Shown here in pieces: positions 1-11,071 of a DNA stretch of 64,000 nt; positions within the stretch are counted from its first letter, which is position 1, and each line of letters starts with the position of its first letter. This stretch comes from Zelonia costaricensis. Its lineage: Eukaryota; Euglenozoa; Kinetoplastea; Trypanosomatida; Trypanosomatidae. The notes below the pieces were generated by a model, which ran no database searches, was not told where the DNA came from, and worked only from the letters and a program-made list of their open reading frames with translations. The DNA lies in the NCBI GenBank assembly GCA_030849075.1, contig JASAOO010003469.1:1-64000 (forward strand), given 5' to 3'. The translations under genes and the position numbers were made by a program.

Positions 1-1324
1 GTCTGGTGCGTCTCCAGCGCTTCAGCCCTTCAGCGCTTCAGAGGGGAGGGAGGGAATGGAAGAGGGGGGGGGAACTCGTTGCAGAAGCGCGGCTTTTGCT
101 GTCGTGTCGACGACACGGACCACAGACTTGTGCGCAAAGCCTTGCACGGTGCGCGGGGTGGGGGGTGGAGGCCGTTGCGTGGGTAGGAGAAGAGTTTTTT
201 GGGGTGTTTAGGGAGGGAGGCGGCTGGTCAGTGAGTGGGCGGGGCGGGGGGGTGGGGATGCGGCGGACTGTGTTGCTCCGTCCGCTGCAGGCCCCTCGAG
301 GTGAGCCAGAAGCCTGGCAGACGGAAAAGACAACAAAGTAGGGGAGGGAAAACGAGGGGAGGGGGAAGGAAGCGAAGGGAAAGGAAAGCCAAGAGAGCTT
401 CTCGCAGAGGAGCAACAAGCGAAGGAAAGGGGGAGGTGAGGTGCGAGCACGCGTTCACGGGGTTGAGGGGTTGTGTGCGGCTGACTTAATTCTCTCTCTC
501 CTTTCGCATTTGAGCGGGGAGGGGAGGGAGAGAAGTGAATGTGTGTGTGTGTGTGTGTGTGTGTTGGAAGTCGAGATCGAGGATGTGACGGGGGCAGAAA
601 GGCAGTGTGCGAGTGCAGCAAGTGGACAGGCAGAGAGCGAGCGATGCTTGAGGTTGTGTTGCCGCCTGCATGGTCGACAAGAGCACGCGACTCGCGCTGC
701 GCAGTTTCGCGTAAACACACAACCCTGGAAGCGCCTCGATCAACGTGACGGCGGCGATCACGGGACCACTCGTGTTTGTGTGTGTGTGTGGGGGGGGGGA
801 GGCGATGTCACACCCTGACCCCGCGGCGCGCAGGAGTCAAATCCCACCGGCTCCTCCTTCTCCGCAACTTCGTGCTGCGCAGCGTCGTGCCGTGCGCTTG
901 ACGCGCTCTTCGTGTTCGTGCGCACGTGTTGCAGACGCCCTTGAGACTTGTTCAACGAACCCGCGATGGAAGACAAGGAAAAAAACCCACGGCAGGCGGC
1001 GCCTTCTAAGCTGCGCTTTGCTTTCCAGTGCCTCGCCCGCACGAGGGTGCAGGAGCGCCGACTGACACGTGTGGGGATGGGGCGGGGTGGGGAAGGGTGC
1101 TGAGGAGGACGCGGCCGTTGACGCTCTTCGTCTGTCTGTCCACCCTTCCCACCTCAAGCGTCGCCACGCTGCGCTCTAGGAACGGGAGGAGAGAAGCAAA
1201 ACGAATAAAGAAGACGCGCAAACGCGTGAAGGAGTGACGACGTCACCAGCGACACACGATCGAGGCGATGGGCAATGCACAGGTGCGGGGAAACAGAGCA
1301 ACGTGATGTGCCGCCACGAGGCGC
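1..1324. other. 3' spacer downstream of the leftmost gene
   Basis: No convincing coding region. The stretch holds a GT microsatellite (541-564), a shorter GT/G run near 778-800, and purine-rich plus-strand tracts at about 41-76 and 345-440. These would be pyrimidine tracts in the minus-strand transcript. They could serve trans-splicing of the next gene, which would start beyond the left edge. Confidence 0.5.
541..564. repeat. GT dinucleotide microsatellite
   Basis: Twelve uninterrupted GT units in the spacer downstream of the leftmost gene. Confidence 0.95.
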
Positions 1325-4300
1325 TCAGTCGTGCGCGCGCACCGTATAGAAGGGCGGCACCTCCTTCACCTTGGCGCCGCCCGAGGCGAGCAGCGCCTCC
1401 TCGTCCGCGATCATGCGCAGCAGGTGCCGTGCGGCGAACACCATCGTCTCGCGGTCGCGCGCCTCCTGCTCTGTCAGCGCTGCCTCACCGCCCTCCTCAA
1501 GTCGCTTGTCGATCCTCTGCAGGAGGGCCTGTGTCTTGACCAGCTCGCGGCGGTGGCTCTTGAGGGCATCGGTGACCGAGTTGTAGCGCAGTGCCTTGCC
1601 CGTGTGCGCGTTGAGGCTATTCTGGTAGAAGTCAAGCGCCGGCTGCAGCTGGCGCGCCGCGGCGGCCTCCGTCGTGCGGTGCCCCGCCGCCGCGGCGCCC
1701 ACCTGCGGCTCCGCGTCCGTCATGGACACGCCGCACACGGAGTAGCACGGGCCGCGCAACGCGTAGCGCAGGACCTGCACGAGGGGCTCGGTGGAGACGA
1801 GTGAAAGCGCCTCCTCGAGCACCGCCGGCGAGCCCCGCGTGAGGACGAGCAGGAGGGAGGAGAGGCAGACATCGTTCTCCGCGTCGATGTACAGCTTCTG
1901 CCACAGCGACAGCACGAGGAAGTGCGGCGCCGACCTCGCAGCCGCGGCAATCGCGTCGTCGGCCTCGAAGGCGCGGGTGACGGCGTCGCCGACGTCGCCG
2001 GAGCTGCTGACGCCGCGCAGCTTTGCAGAGGCGAGGAAGGTGCCCGTGAGCGGCGACTTGCCCAGCACCGGCACGCCGCGCCCACGACCGGCTCCGGCCA
2101 CCGCGGCCGCCACCGCCTCGGGGGAGAGGAGGTCGACGCTGGAGCTCGCGTCCAGGAAAGCGGCGGAGATGAAGAAGGCCGCTTCAGCTGGGCAGCGGGA
2201 CACGGCGCTCCTCAAGACGTGTTGGCACATCGCCGCACACGCCCCCTGCGCCTGCGCCGCCTGCGTCTCCTGCAGCACCACCGTCGCGTTGTAGCCAGCC
2301 AGAAGGCCTGCCACGGCGCTGTGCAGGAGGAGGGAGCCGGCGAGCGGCTTGCCGTTCGGCCGCAGCGACACCGAGCCATGTGCAGCGTCGGGCCGCAGCG
2401 TCACCACGTCGTCGAAGGCGTACACGCACGGCTGCGCTCCGAAGTCCACCGTCAGCTCGTTGGTGCGCGAGACGCTCACGGGGCACGTGCCGGCCTCGGC
2501 AGCAGCAGCAGCACCAGACGACGCCGCGCCGGGGGCGTTGCGCACGAGGAGCAGCAGCGAGTGGGCGACGATGCCGCTGTCGCGGCTCAGCGCCACAGCC
2601 GACACCGGCGGCTGCACGGAGGAGGCGGACGACGGCTGCGGGGTCACGGCCCGCGGCTCCGCGGACGCTGCCGCAGAGGCGCGCTGCTGTGCGCTCCCGT
2701 TCAGCGACGGCGTCGTCACCTCCTCCTCGCACCGCTCCGTCGGGTTCTGCGTGATGTCGACGTCCGGAGCATCCCGGCTGATGTCCAGCTGGCGCGGCGG
2801 GGTGTGCGACGACTGCGACTGCGCTGCCGATGGTGGCGGAGGTGGTTGCGGGCCGCTGCTGACGGACTGTGCGGCGTGCAACTGCTTCAGTGCCTCGCTG
2901 GACATGGTGCTGTAGCGCGACGACGTAAAGAAGAGCGTCTGTATGTCCTCCATGTTCGGGGTTGGGTAGATGACAAAGCCGCGGATATCCGCGTGCACGA
3001 GGTACTCGGCGTGCTGCTGTGCCAGCGCGCCCAGCTTGGAGGCCTGCGCCATCATCGCCTCCTCGTCCTCACGGCTCAGCGGCGGCTGTGACCGGTCGCC
3101 CTTCATCACCGCGAGCCGCGAGCCACGCAGCAGCTCCTGCAGTGTCTCGGCCGCCGTGATGCAGGCCCGCACGTAGCTGCTGACGCGGTTGCTGCGCAGC
3201 GCTTCGTTCTGCACCTGCCGGAGCATCTCCTGCCCCTCCAAGACGCGCCGCACCACCGCCGCGGGGGTGCCGACCCGCTCCACGGACACGAGGCTCACCG
3301 TCTTGCACGACCCGCCAATCACCTCGCTGAGCAAGCCAAAGGGGTACCGGGGGGCTGGCGGTCGCTCCGCCGTGTTCATCTCCGCCACGGCGCTCTCGTA
3401 GAGGTCGGTGGAGTTGCGCGTGCACACGATCGTGCAGGAGGAGAAGCTGGCGTCCCAGCGGTACTCGGGGTGCTGCCCTGGCGCCTCCGCGGGCGGCAGC
3501 GGCCGCGTTGTCTTGCGCACGACGGTGAGGACGACGTATACGTCCGGGTCCTCGGGTACGGACTCGTCGGCGTAGCGCAGCATCGAGCGCAGCACGGGCT
3601 GCACCTCTGCCGGGGAGAAGAGGTCGACGCCGCGGGTCTCGTACAGGATGGAGCCGAACAGCGGCGAGGCCCCCACGAGCGCCTCCGCGCCGTCCACGTG
3701 CCGACTCGTCTCTGGCGACCCCACTTCCGCGAGGTCGCGCACGATGGTGGTGTTCTTTAGAGTGGAGCCAAACATGGTGAACTGCGACGGCGTGGTCAGC
3801 TGCAGGTAGGCGCTGGTAACATCGAGCATGATGCGCTCGAGCACCTCCCAGACGGGCATCAGCTGGAACGGACGCGGGTCAGGGGCGCAGTGGGTAGCCA
3901 GCACCGCCACGCTGTTCTGCGCCTCGACGAAGGAGTCGCGCACGTCCTGCAGGCACGCGAACGTGCGCAGCAACTCGACGCCGCGGGTGGACGGGTAGAA
4001 CGTCGCCTCGCGCGCCTCGTCCACCTCGAAGCTAAACGCCGCGCTGTCGCCGCGCCGGTGTTGGGGATCCGCGCGGCTCTCCTCCAGCAGCTGCACCTCG
4101 TGTCCATCCACGAGGAAAAGCGGCAGCGCCGGCTCCCCACGCTGCTTGTGCGCCACCGAACTCCTCGTCGCGCTGGCGTAGGCGCGCAGGTCCTTCTCGT
4201 AGACGAGCACGCCCGCCTTGATGCACTCACCGTAGCTCAAGATGGAGCTCGTCGCCTCCTCCAGCGCCGCGCTGTTCGCCGTGTGCGACGCGGCGTTGCG

Positions 4301-7285
4301 GTCACGCAGGCGGCCGGGGCGCACGCGCCCGTCCTCGGCGTGCGAGCTGCTGCGTGCCGTGGACGCGTTCGACTGAGTTTCGGACATCGCCGGCTGCTGT
4401 GGCTGCTGCGGCTGGTGATGGAAGCCGTGAGGTGGCTCCGCTGGGGACGCCCTCGCCACGGCGGCCGTCGGCGAGGGCGGGTGCGGCAGGTGCCGCACGG
4501 GCTGCCGCGCCTGCACGGCGGGCGGCGGCGGCGGGGCTGCGCTCGGTGCGGTGCTCTCCTGGACGTGCAGGAAAGCCGGCATGGCGATGGTGACTTCCGA
4601 CATGCTGGAGGTCTTGGTCAGCGACGACGCAGCGGAGGGTGCCAGCTGCGAGTCGTGGTGCGGTGTCTGGAGCTGGAGCTGCGGCTGTGGCTGCCGCTGC
4701 GGTGGAAGCTGTGGCGGCTGCTGCGGACGTGGGAGGGTCGGCGGCGGGAAGCGGCCTTGCTTCGGTGGTGGGTCGTCGGAGGAGACCTTGCTCGTGGTGC
4801 TGCCGGTGGCGTTGGTGGGGAGGGCGCGGGACTTGGGCGGGGGTTGCACGGCAGCGCCCACCGGAGGCGGCGGCACGAGCACGACGCGGTACGCGCCGAC
4901 GAACGGCTGCTGGCTGAGCTCGTTGCGCGGTGTTACGGCGTACATGCACGGCTCGGCGCCGGGGTCGCGCAGCAGCCGCATCGCGTCGCGGCGCATCTTC
5001 TCCAGCGAGAGGATGTCGCGGTCGAGCTCTTCGTTGGCGGCCCGCTCGGTGGAGGCCAGGAACTTCTGCACGCTGCCGCTGCGGGGCGGGCGGTTGACGA
5101 AGCCGCGCATGTACGAGGAGAACTCCAGAGTGTCCTTCGAGAAGGCGAGGTCGTCGTGGCGGTCGACGAAGGCCATGACGCCGGTGCAGCACTGCCCGCC
5201 GTACGCTTGGCGGTAGAGGGGCCACATGCTGGTCGGCTGGTCCGTCAGGAGGTGGTGCACGACGGGGTAGTTGTGGCCCACCCACAGGATCTGCATGGAG
5301 GAGAGATACACGTGCATGCCGCCGTCATCCACCAGCGTGACGCGGCGGCCCCCCTCCACCTCTTCCCCCTCTTCGTCGTCTCCCTCAGTGCCGTCTGGGG
5401 GCGTGTCCAGCGGATGGCCCTTGCGCGTCTGCCGGAGGAGGACCGTGACGTGCACGAGCACGTTGGGGTCCACGTACGGGTCGGCGCGGAGGTACCGCGC
5501 GTTCTGAATCAGGGCGCGGCTGAGAAAGGCAGCCTCCGGCACCGACCACATGTTCACCGGCGCGTTGTTCACGACACACGCGCCCATGATCGGGTTGGCG
5601 CCGACGCGGATCGGCACGCGCAGCTGCGGGCCGGTCGAGGTGGGCAGTAGGTTGCACACGTGGCCATCCTGGTAGAGCGCGTGCGCGGTGAGGGAGAGCT
5701 CGTTCACGAAGTCGGCCCCCATCACCTCGGACTGCTCGGCGACGGCCATAATCATGGTCGACACGGCGTCCTCGGCCAGGGTGGTGCACTGTGGCGTGTT
5801 GGCCACCGTCAGCATTGTGTTGTGGCCGCTTAGGAAGTGAATGCGCAGCGAGTCGGCAATCGCCGACTTGCTGACGGCGCTGCCCGACTCGTAGGCGACC
5901 TCGAGCACCTCATCCGCCGTGAAGCTGTCCCGCAGCGCATCGGCACGGCCGCCGATACCGCGCAGCGTCGCGGCGTGGTCGGGGTAGGGGCAGGTGGACG
6001 CGCGCGGCGTGGCGGGCGGCATCAGCGGGCACAGTGTGGGCGTCTCGCTCGGCGAGTGGCGCGCGTCGCACGGGGGCGGCCGCACCGCGGCGGGCGGCGT
6101 TGTGGATGCGGCCTTGACGATGACCACCTGCACGTGGTGCTGCGCCTCGGGACTCACGGCCGCGGTGGGGTGGCTAATGTAGGCGAGCGCCGGCGGGGAT
6201 CCCGGGTCATCGTCGTCGGTGGTGTCCCACGCAATGCTGGCCGCCTTCATGATGGGCCGGTGCGGCGTCACGTGCTCCGGTGGCACCGCCACCGCGGCCG
6301 ACGCCTTCTCGGTGATCGTGCTGGCGATGTCGTAGAAGCGCACATTGGGGGCGACACCGGCTGGAGAGGCGGTGGGTCGATCCCGTACCCCTTGGTGCGC
6401 GCTGCGCGGTGTCCTGCCGCGCGAGTCGTGCGGCGCCGCGCGGGTGGGCGCCACGTCGTCAAGGCTGTCACGGGCGTCGGCGATGTGCCTCGAGCGCGGC
6501 TGCGACTGCGGTTGCGTCGCGGTGGGCGGGGCGGTGAGCTGATGCGGCTGAAGCGGCGGGGGTGGTGGTGGTGTGGGCCGGCTGCGGGCCGCGTCTGGTT
6601 GCGGCGCGGAGAGCTGCGGCTGCGTGAGGCTGGCGGACTCGCCGGAGAGCGTTGCCGACGGGTTGCTGCGCAGCGGGGCGCCTGGGATGGAGGCCAGCCG
6701 CGCTGCCGGGGCCCGAAGCAGCCCACTGCTGTGCCGCGGGCTGGAGGAGGCGAGCAGCGATGACTGCCGGTCGGTGCCGCTGCCGGGGTACGAGGAGCGC
6801 CGCAGCCGGGGCTGCGAGCTCGGCAGCGAGACGCCGGAGGAGACGTAGGACAGGGCCGGCGACGACATCCAGCGGTGTGCGTTGCCCTGCACGAGGAAGT
6901 TACGGCCGATGCTGTTGAAGGTGTCCTCCATCTCGTCCCGAGAGCTCGCCGCGTCGCTGCCGGCGCGCGTGATGGCAGCAGCGGCGGCGGCGCGAGCCTC
7001 TGGCACGACGGGTAGAGGGTCAACCGCGCCCGTTGCCTTCACGGCTGTCGGCTGCAGCGGCGTGTTGTGTCGTGTCTTGGGCCCGTTGGTGGAGTTGCTC
7101 GGCATCCCGTCAGCGAGCTGCGTGAAGTTGAAGAAGGAGGTGTACGGGTAGTACAGGATTTCTTCATCTTCGCTGGCGCTCTCGCTGCTCCTGCTGCGCG
7201 CCGCTGCGTCATCGTCCCTGACGCTGCTGTCCAGAACCTCATTGAAGTAGTTGAGGTACCAGCCCTGGTCCTCCTCCTCCATCAT
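1325..7285 (-). CDS. Large protein with three tandem degenerate kinesin-motor-like domains
   Basis: The protein has 1986 residues and starts at a Met-Met pair followed by an acidic N-terminus (EEEDQGWYLNYFNEVLD). No function is known to me. By eye there are three modules of about 300-350 residues that follow the kinesin motor order: about 380-735, 1015-1370 and 1570-1860. Each has a GYNxT-like strand (GHNT at 487; GYNAT at 1664), an 'SYLEIYNE..DLL'-like strand (ALYQDGHVCNLL in module 1; FLDASSSVDLL in module 3), and a late 'LTRLLqdsLGGn.kT' helix-strand (LYRQAYGGQCCT at 690; LLSEVIGGSCKT near 1318). The phosphate-binding GxxxxGKT, the SSRSH switch I and the DLAGSE switch II are all missing, so ATP hydrolysis is unlikely. 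Linkers are rich in Pro, Gln and Ser. The C-terminus (about 1870-1970) is helical. Frame is open throughout, so this is not a pseudogene. The kinesin assignment is inference from visual alignment. Confidence 0.85.
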   Translation of the reverse strand: MMEEEDQGWYLNYFNEVLDSSVRDDDAAARSRSSESASEDEEILYYPYTSFFNFTQLADGMPSNSTNGPKTRHNTPLQPTAVKATGAVDPLPVVPEARAAAAAAITRAGSDAASSRDEMEDTFNSIGRNFLVQGNAHRWMSSPALSYVSSGVSLPSSQPRLRRSSYPGSGTDRQSSLLASSSPRHSSGLLRAPAARLASIPGAPLRSNPSATLSGESASLTQPQLSAPQPDAARSRPTPPPPPPLQPHQLTAPPTATQPQSQPRSRHIADARDSLDDVAPTRAAPHDSRGRTPRSAHQGVRDRPTASPAGVAPNVRFYDIASTITEKASAAVAVPPEHVTPHRPIMKAASIAWDTTDDDDPGSPPALAYISHPTAAVSPEAQHHVQVVIVKAASTTPPAAVRPPPCDARHSPSETPTLCPLMPPATPRASTCPYPDHAATLRGIGGRADALRDSFTADEVLEVAYESGSAVSKSAIADSLRIHFLSGHNTMLTVANTPQCTTLAEDAVSTMIMAVAEQSEVMGADFVNELSLTAHALYQDGHVCNLLPTSTGPQLRVPIRVGANPIMGACVVNNAPVNMWSVPEAAFLSRALIQNARYLRADPYVDPNVLVHVTVLLRQTRKGHPLDTPPDGTEGDDEEGEEVEGGRRVTLVDDGGMHVYLSSMQILWVGHNYPVVHHLLTDQPTSMWPLYRQAYGGQCCTGVMAFVDRHDDLAFSKDTLEFSSYMRGFVNRPPRSGSVQKFLASTERAANEELDRDILSLEKMRRDAMRLLRDPGAEPCMYAVTPRNELSQQPFVGAYRVVLVPPPPVGAAVQPPPKSRALPTNATGSTTSKVSSDDPPPKQGRFPPPTLPRPQQPPQLPPQRQPQPQLQLQTPHHDSQLAPSAASSLTKTSSMSEVTIAMPAFLHVQESTAPSAAPPPPPAVQARQPVRHLPHPPSPTAAVARASPAEPPHGFHHQPQQPQQPAMSETQSNASTARSSSHAEDGRVRPGRLRDRNAASHTANSAALEEATSSILSYGECIKAGVLVYEKDLRAYASATRSSVAHKQRGEPALPLFLVDGHEVQLLEESRADPQHRRGDSAAFSFEVDEAREATFYPSTRGVELLRTFACLQDVRDSFVEAQNSVAVLATHCAPDPRPFQLMPVWEVLERIMLDVTSAYLQLTTPSQFTMFGSTLKNTTIVRDLAEVGSPETSRHVDGAEALVGASPLFGSILYETRGVDLFSPAEVQPVLRSMLRYADESVPEDPDVYVVLTVVRKTTRPLPPAEAPGQHPEYRWDASFSSCTIVCTRNSTDLYESAVAEMNTAERPPAPRYPFGLLSEVIGGSCKTVSLVSVERVGTPAAVVRRVLEGQEMLRQVQNEALRSNRVSSYVRACITAAETLQELLRGSRLAVMKGDRSQPPLSREDEEAMMAQASKLGALAQQHAEYLVHADIRGFVIYPTPNMEDIQTLFFTSSRYSTMSSEALKQLHAAQSVSSGPQPPPPPSAAQSQSSHTPPRQLDISRDAPDVDITQNPTERCEEEVTTPSLNGSAQQRASAAASAEPRAVTPQPSSASSVQPPVSAVALSRDSGIVAHSLLLLVRNAPGAASSGAAAAAEAGTCPVSVSRTNELTVDFGAQPCVYAFDDVVTLRPDAAHGSVSLRPNGKPLAGSLLLHSAVAGLLAGYNATVVLQETQAAQAQGACAAMCQHVLRSAVSRCPAEAAFFISAAFLDASSSVDLLSPEAVAAAVAGAGRGRGVPVLGKSPLTGTFLASAKLRGVSSSGDVGDAVTRAFEADDAIAAAARSAPHFLVLSLWQKLYIDAENDVCLSSLLLVLTRGSPAVLEEALSLVSTEPLVQVLRYALRGPCYSVCGVSMTDAEPQVGAAAAGHRTTEAAAARQLQPALDFYQNSLNAHTGKALRYNSVTDALKSHRRELVKTQALLQRIDKRLEEGGEAALTEQEARDRETMVFAARHLLRMIADEEALLASGGAKVKEVPPFYTVRAHD

Positions 7286-8867
7286 CGCGCTGCCTCGGTC
7301 GGCCGGTCTCGGCCACCTTAGCAGGTACGGGAAGGATGCAGGGGAGGCGGTGAGCGAGGGACGTAGGGATGGAGGTGGGCCGGCGAAAGGGAGGAGGAGA
7401 CACCGAGTGAAGCGGAACACGCAGAGCGCAATGCACGGGAGAGCGAGAGGAGATGCCCCCCGCAGTAGGCACGTTTGCTGCTGCTCTGCAACTCCCTCAC
7501 GCACGAAGCTGGCCGCAATGCCCGGCACTGACGCAGCGCACACGCCACGCCACGCCACGACACGAAGGAAAACAGAAACGTGGAGATGGAAGGAACAGAC
7601 GGAACAAGAAATTCGCTTTTCGAAGAGACAACTCGTCACGACAGGACTGCGCTACGTCGACACCCACACCCACACGCACGGAACACGAAGAGACAGCGAG
7701 GACGAGTGCACGGACACCGGCTCTGCCCACCGAGGCGGCGGCGGCGGCGGCGACGGAGATGTGGAGAAGGGAAGAGAAGAAAACGACACGATGGGGCGCA
7801 CGGCTGCGGGAGGAGGGAGGGGAAGGGGGAGTTCTAAGTGAGAGTGAAGCACGGCACGTGTAAGCGAGGCGAATGAGGTGGGGAGAGGAAAGGCAGATGC
7901 GCAGGCGGCCCGTGCAGTGTGCCGCTCCGTCCTCACTACCGAACAGATCGGGACAGGCGACGGCGGGACTGTGAGACTTGCGCGTGTGCCACGACCTGGG
8001 GGAAGGGGAAGGCAGGCAGCGGCGAAGGCAGTACGATGGGCCCGCCACGGCGTGGCTCGACGCGGTGTGGGGAGGGGAGAGGAGCGGAGGAGGGAGCAGA
8101 CAGAGTGAGGGGGGGGGAGCCTAAAGACGGCTGGACACAAGATGGGGAAGTAGCAGAACCCATAAGGGCAATGAGACGCACAAAAGAATGAAAAGAACGC
8201 ACCGTAGCACGTTGAACAGGGCGTGCTGCACACACACACACACACGTACACGTACACAAACCACGAGGGCACACCTGTGCGCGCGCGCCCACAAGGAGAG
8301 GGACGAGAGAGAGACACCGTTATGGGAGAGGGGGGGGAGAGGATGGGGCGCGGGAACCGAGCACCCGTGCGGTATCGCGGAGCAGGTGGAGGGTAGAGGT
8401 AGTAAGCGTGGTATCACGCGTTGTGCTCGAGGAGGAGACGTTGACAGGCAGAAGGGACGGCGAGCAGAGCGAGTGAGTGAGTGCGTGAGATGACGCCCTC
8501 CGCCGAACACGAACACAAAAGGCGGGGGGGGGGGAACAATGAAAAAAAGAAGGCCCGGACTCCCGCACGAACTCGCACACGGGGGCGGGGGTGCAGGGGT
8601 GCGGGGTGGGCAGTGGCACAGGTCCGAGGAAACTCAAGAGAATGGAGAAAAGAAACAAAGAAGAATGACAGGGGAAGTGCGGCTGAACGCGTCTAAAGTG
8701 GGAACAGGAAGAGGGGTAGGGGGTGGGGGAAGAGTGGCGAGCGGGGAGCGGCGGTGCAGGAGCACTTGTTTGCACAGACGCAAACACCTGTGCGCACCGC
8801 GGCTCTCCTTCAAACCAACCACCAAGAGGAGCGCGCACACAAGCGGGAAAGCAGCAACAAGTTCCGT

Positions 8868-8872
8868 ACACA

Positions 8873-8905
<33 letters not shown>
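8868..8905. repeat. CA microsatellite
   Basis: Nearly perfect CA run with one short interruption (TCG), in the long spacer. Confidence 0.95.
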
Positions 8906-10988
8906 CCAGTCGCACAATGTGGCGCACGCTACGGGTACTTAACGACGCGCGCTTGTAAGCGGCACTCGCTCAAAAGCGCCGCACGAGTCACCAACAGGGT
9001 GGGGTGGGGGGACGTTTGTGGAAATGAGCGAGTGTCACGGACTGAGAGAGGGGGCTGTACACAGGAGGCAGCAGGTCACCACCGGCCGCGCCTGGCCACA
9101 GATACACACTCACACACGCACGCACCAGTGGTGCCGACAATGGACAGCGCGTAAAGGGGGGAAGGGGGAGAAAGAAAGCCAGAAAACAAAGGATGACTGC
9201 AGCCCGCGTTGTCCGGGATCGCAAATGCGCGTCGCCGGCGACGCGACGGGGACCAGCCCCCACGCCACGGAAGGGGAGAGGCGTGAGTGCAGAACCAAAC
9301 TCGACGAAGCGAAGGCCGACGCACACCAGAGACCGCACGAGGGCGCGGGGAGCAAACTAAACACACGCACAACAACAAACGAGAAGCGGGAATAATTGAG
9401 GAGCAGTGCCGGGGAGATGGGAGGGGGAGGGGCGAGAGTGGGGGAGCGGGAGGCCAATGCACAATCACAGCCGCGCCTCACCCCAGATACTCAAGGTGAA
9501 GGAGTGAGGGGAAGGGAGGCGAGTCGGAAGGAGGCGCGGGGGGGGGGGCAGTCCGGACAGGAAGGGTGGGTGGGTGGGAGGTGAACACACGAGTAGATGA
9601 TGGAGTCGTGGGGCTGTGCGACTATGCAGTCCTTGCGCTTCAGCGAAGCGTGCCAGGCGTGTGTGTGTGTGTGTGTGTATGTGGTAGTGGTGAGGTAGGT
9701 GTGTGTGTGTGTGTTTGGGGGGGGGGGGAGGGATATGGGAGCAAGGGAAACAGCGAGACGCGTAGGGGGATGAGGAGTTAGCCAAGCGAATTGGGACCGT
9801 AATGGAGGTGCTTAAGGAGGACCTGGTGTGCGAGAACGGAGGGGGGGGGGGCGGGGGCGGTGCGGCGCTGCGAGTGCTGAGTGCGAGCAATGTGCCACCC
9901 ATCGGTGTCGGCAGCAGCGGGTGAGGGAAGGAGGAGAGGGCGAGGAGGGAGGCGGGGAAGTGCAGTGAACCGCAAAGGCAGCGCAAGGGAGAGGGGGGGG
10001 GGCGCACAGACCGGCGTTGCGCGGGGGCTGGTCGGTGTCCGTTCCCCACTGCGACACGCGTGTGTGCGTCTGCGACCGCCACATGCGCGCTCTGAAAGGG
10101 AGGCAAAGCACGAGAGGGGAGCGGAGGGGATGCGTAACTCACACCGTGGTCGCGCACCGTCCCCCCTCCTCCTCCACAAGTGCTGTATGGCCGTACTCCC
10201 ACTGTTGCGGTGCCTCGGAGAGCGTGTGCGGTTCCGCCTTCCAGCTGGGTGGCTGAGGGAGTTCGGCAAGTGAAGTGGCGAGCGCGAGCAGCGCCCACCA
10301 CCCCGTCCGTCCTCCACACAGCGACACGCCGCGTTCAACGGTGCAGTGTTGCTGCGCTTTCCATTTGGCTTTGTCTCCTCGACATGCAAACCGACGAGGG
10401 CGGGCAGGTCATCACCACGCACGCGCAGCACAAAGTAGATCGATTCCAACCAACGCACGCACAGGCAGAGGCGCACGCCACCGCCGCGCCACTCCAGGCA
10501 GGCGCACCTTCCGCCGCCCGCTTGGTCTGCCTCAGCGGCGATCACACGCGCATTCATAGGTAGGCAGACAACCAAATGCAGCGCGCCAGGCCAGACAACA
10601 GACACAGCCGTCTGTGAGGCGCGCCGACCGGGCTTGCACGTCAGCGCGACGTTTCCCGCGTGATCTAGCCCGGAGGCATCTGCCTGCACAGGCACCCGCT
10701 CCGTGGCTGGCGCGGCCTTCGAAACCGCTGCCGAGGAGACGCGTGCGAGGCGGTGCGGCAGGTGGCGTCTGCTGCGTTTCCTCCCCTCCCCTGTGGGCGG
10801 ATGGCACGCACACACGAGGCGAGGCGACGTGCAGGACGACACAGCGGCCCAGCCACCACACGCACACGCGGCCGCCGAGCACGATGGACCGCGCGACAGC
10901 CAAGAACAACGGACACGGACAAGTAATAAAGGCCGAGAAAGAGCGTGCGGACAGGCGCCGTCTTTCTATTGAACGGGAGAGGGCCGCG

Positions 10989-11038
10989 ACACACACACAC
11001 ACACACACACACACTCGCAAACACACACACACACACAC
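10989..11038. repeat. CA microsatellite
   Basis: Two CA blocks separated by a short TCGCAA interruption. It lies just downstream of the proteasome stop codon, in its 3' UTR. Confidence 0.95.
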
Positions 11039-11071
11039 GTCCACTCATACATACCCGTGTGCGCGTTGCCT

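Larger units (their letters stand above)
7286..11071. other. 3.8 kb gene-poor spacer
   Basis: This is the longest non-coding stretch in the window. It should contain the 3' UTR of the proteasome gene and the 5' region of the 1986-residue protein. Open frames here are made of repeat-derived residues (Cys-Val, His-Thr, Pro runs) and show no recognisable domain. It contains several CA/GT microsatellites (about 8229-8260, 8868-8905, 9660-9718, 10989-11038) and G runs. Purine tracts at about 7361-7402 and 7809-7830 are candidate trans-splicing pyrimidine tracts for the gene to the left. Confidence 0.5.

Noticed and set aside
8229..8260. Regular CA repeats considered as CRISPR or transposon termini
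   Set aside because: They are plain microsatellites with no spacers, inverted ends or target-site duplications; the organism is a eukaryote.
9778..10842. A 354-residue minus-strand open frame in the long spacer
   Set aside because: No recognisable domain, no helix pattern, and it overlaps microsatellites. A real gene here cannot be fully excluded.
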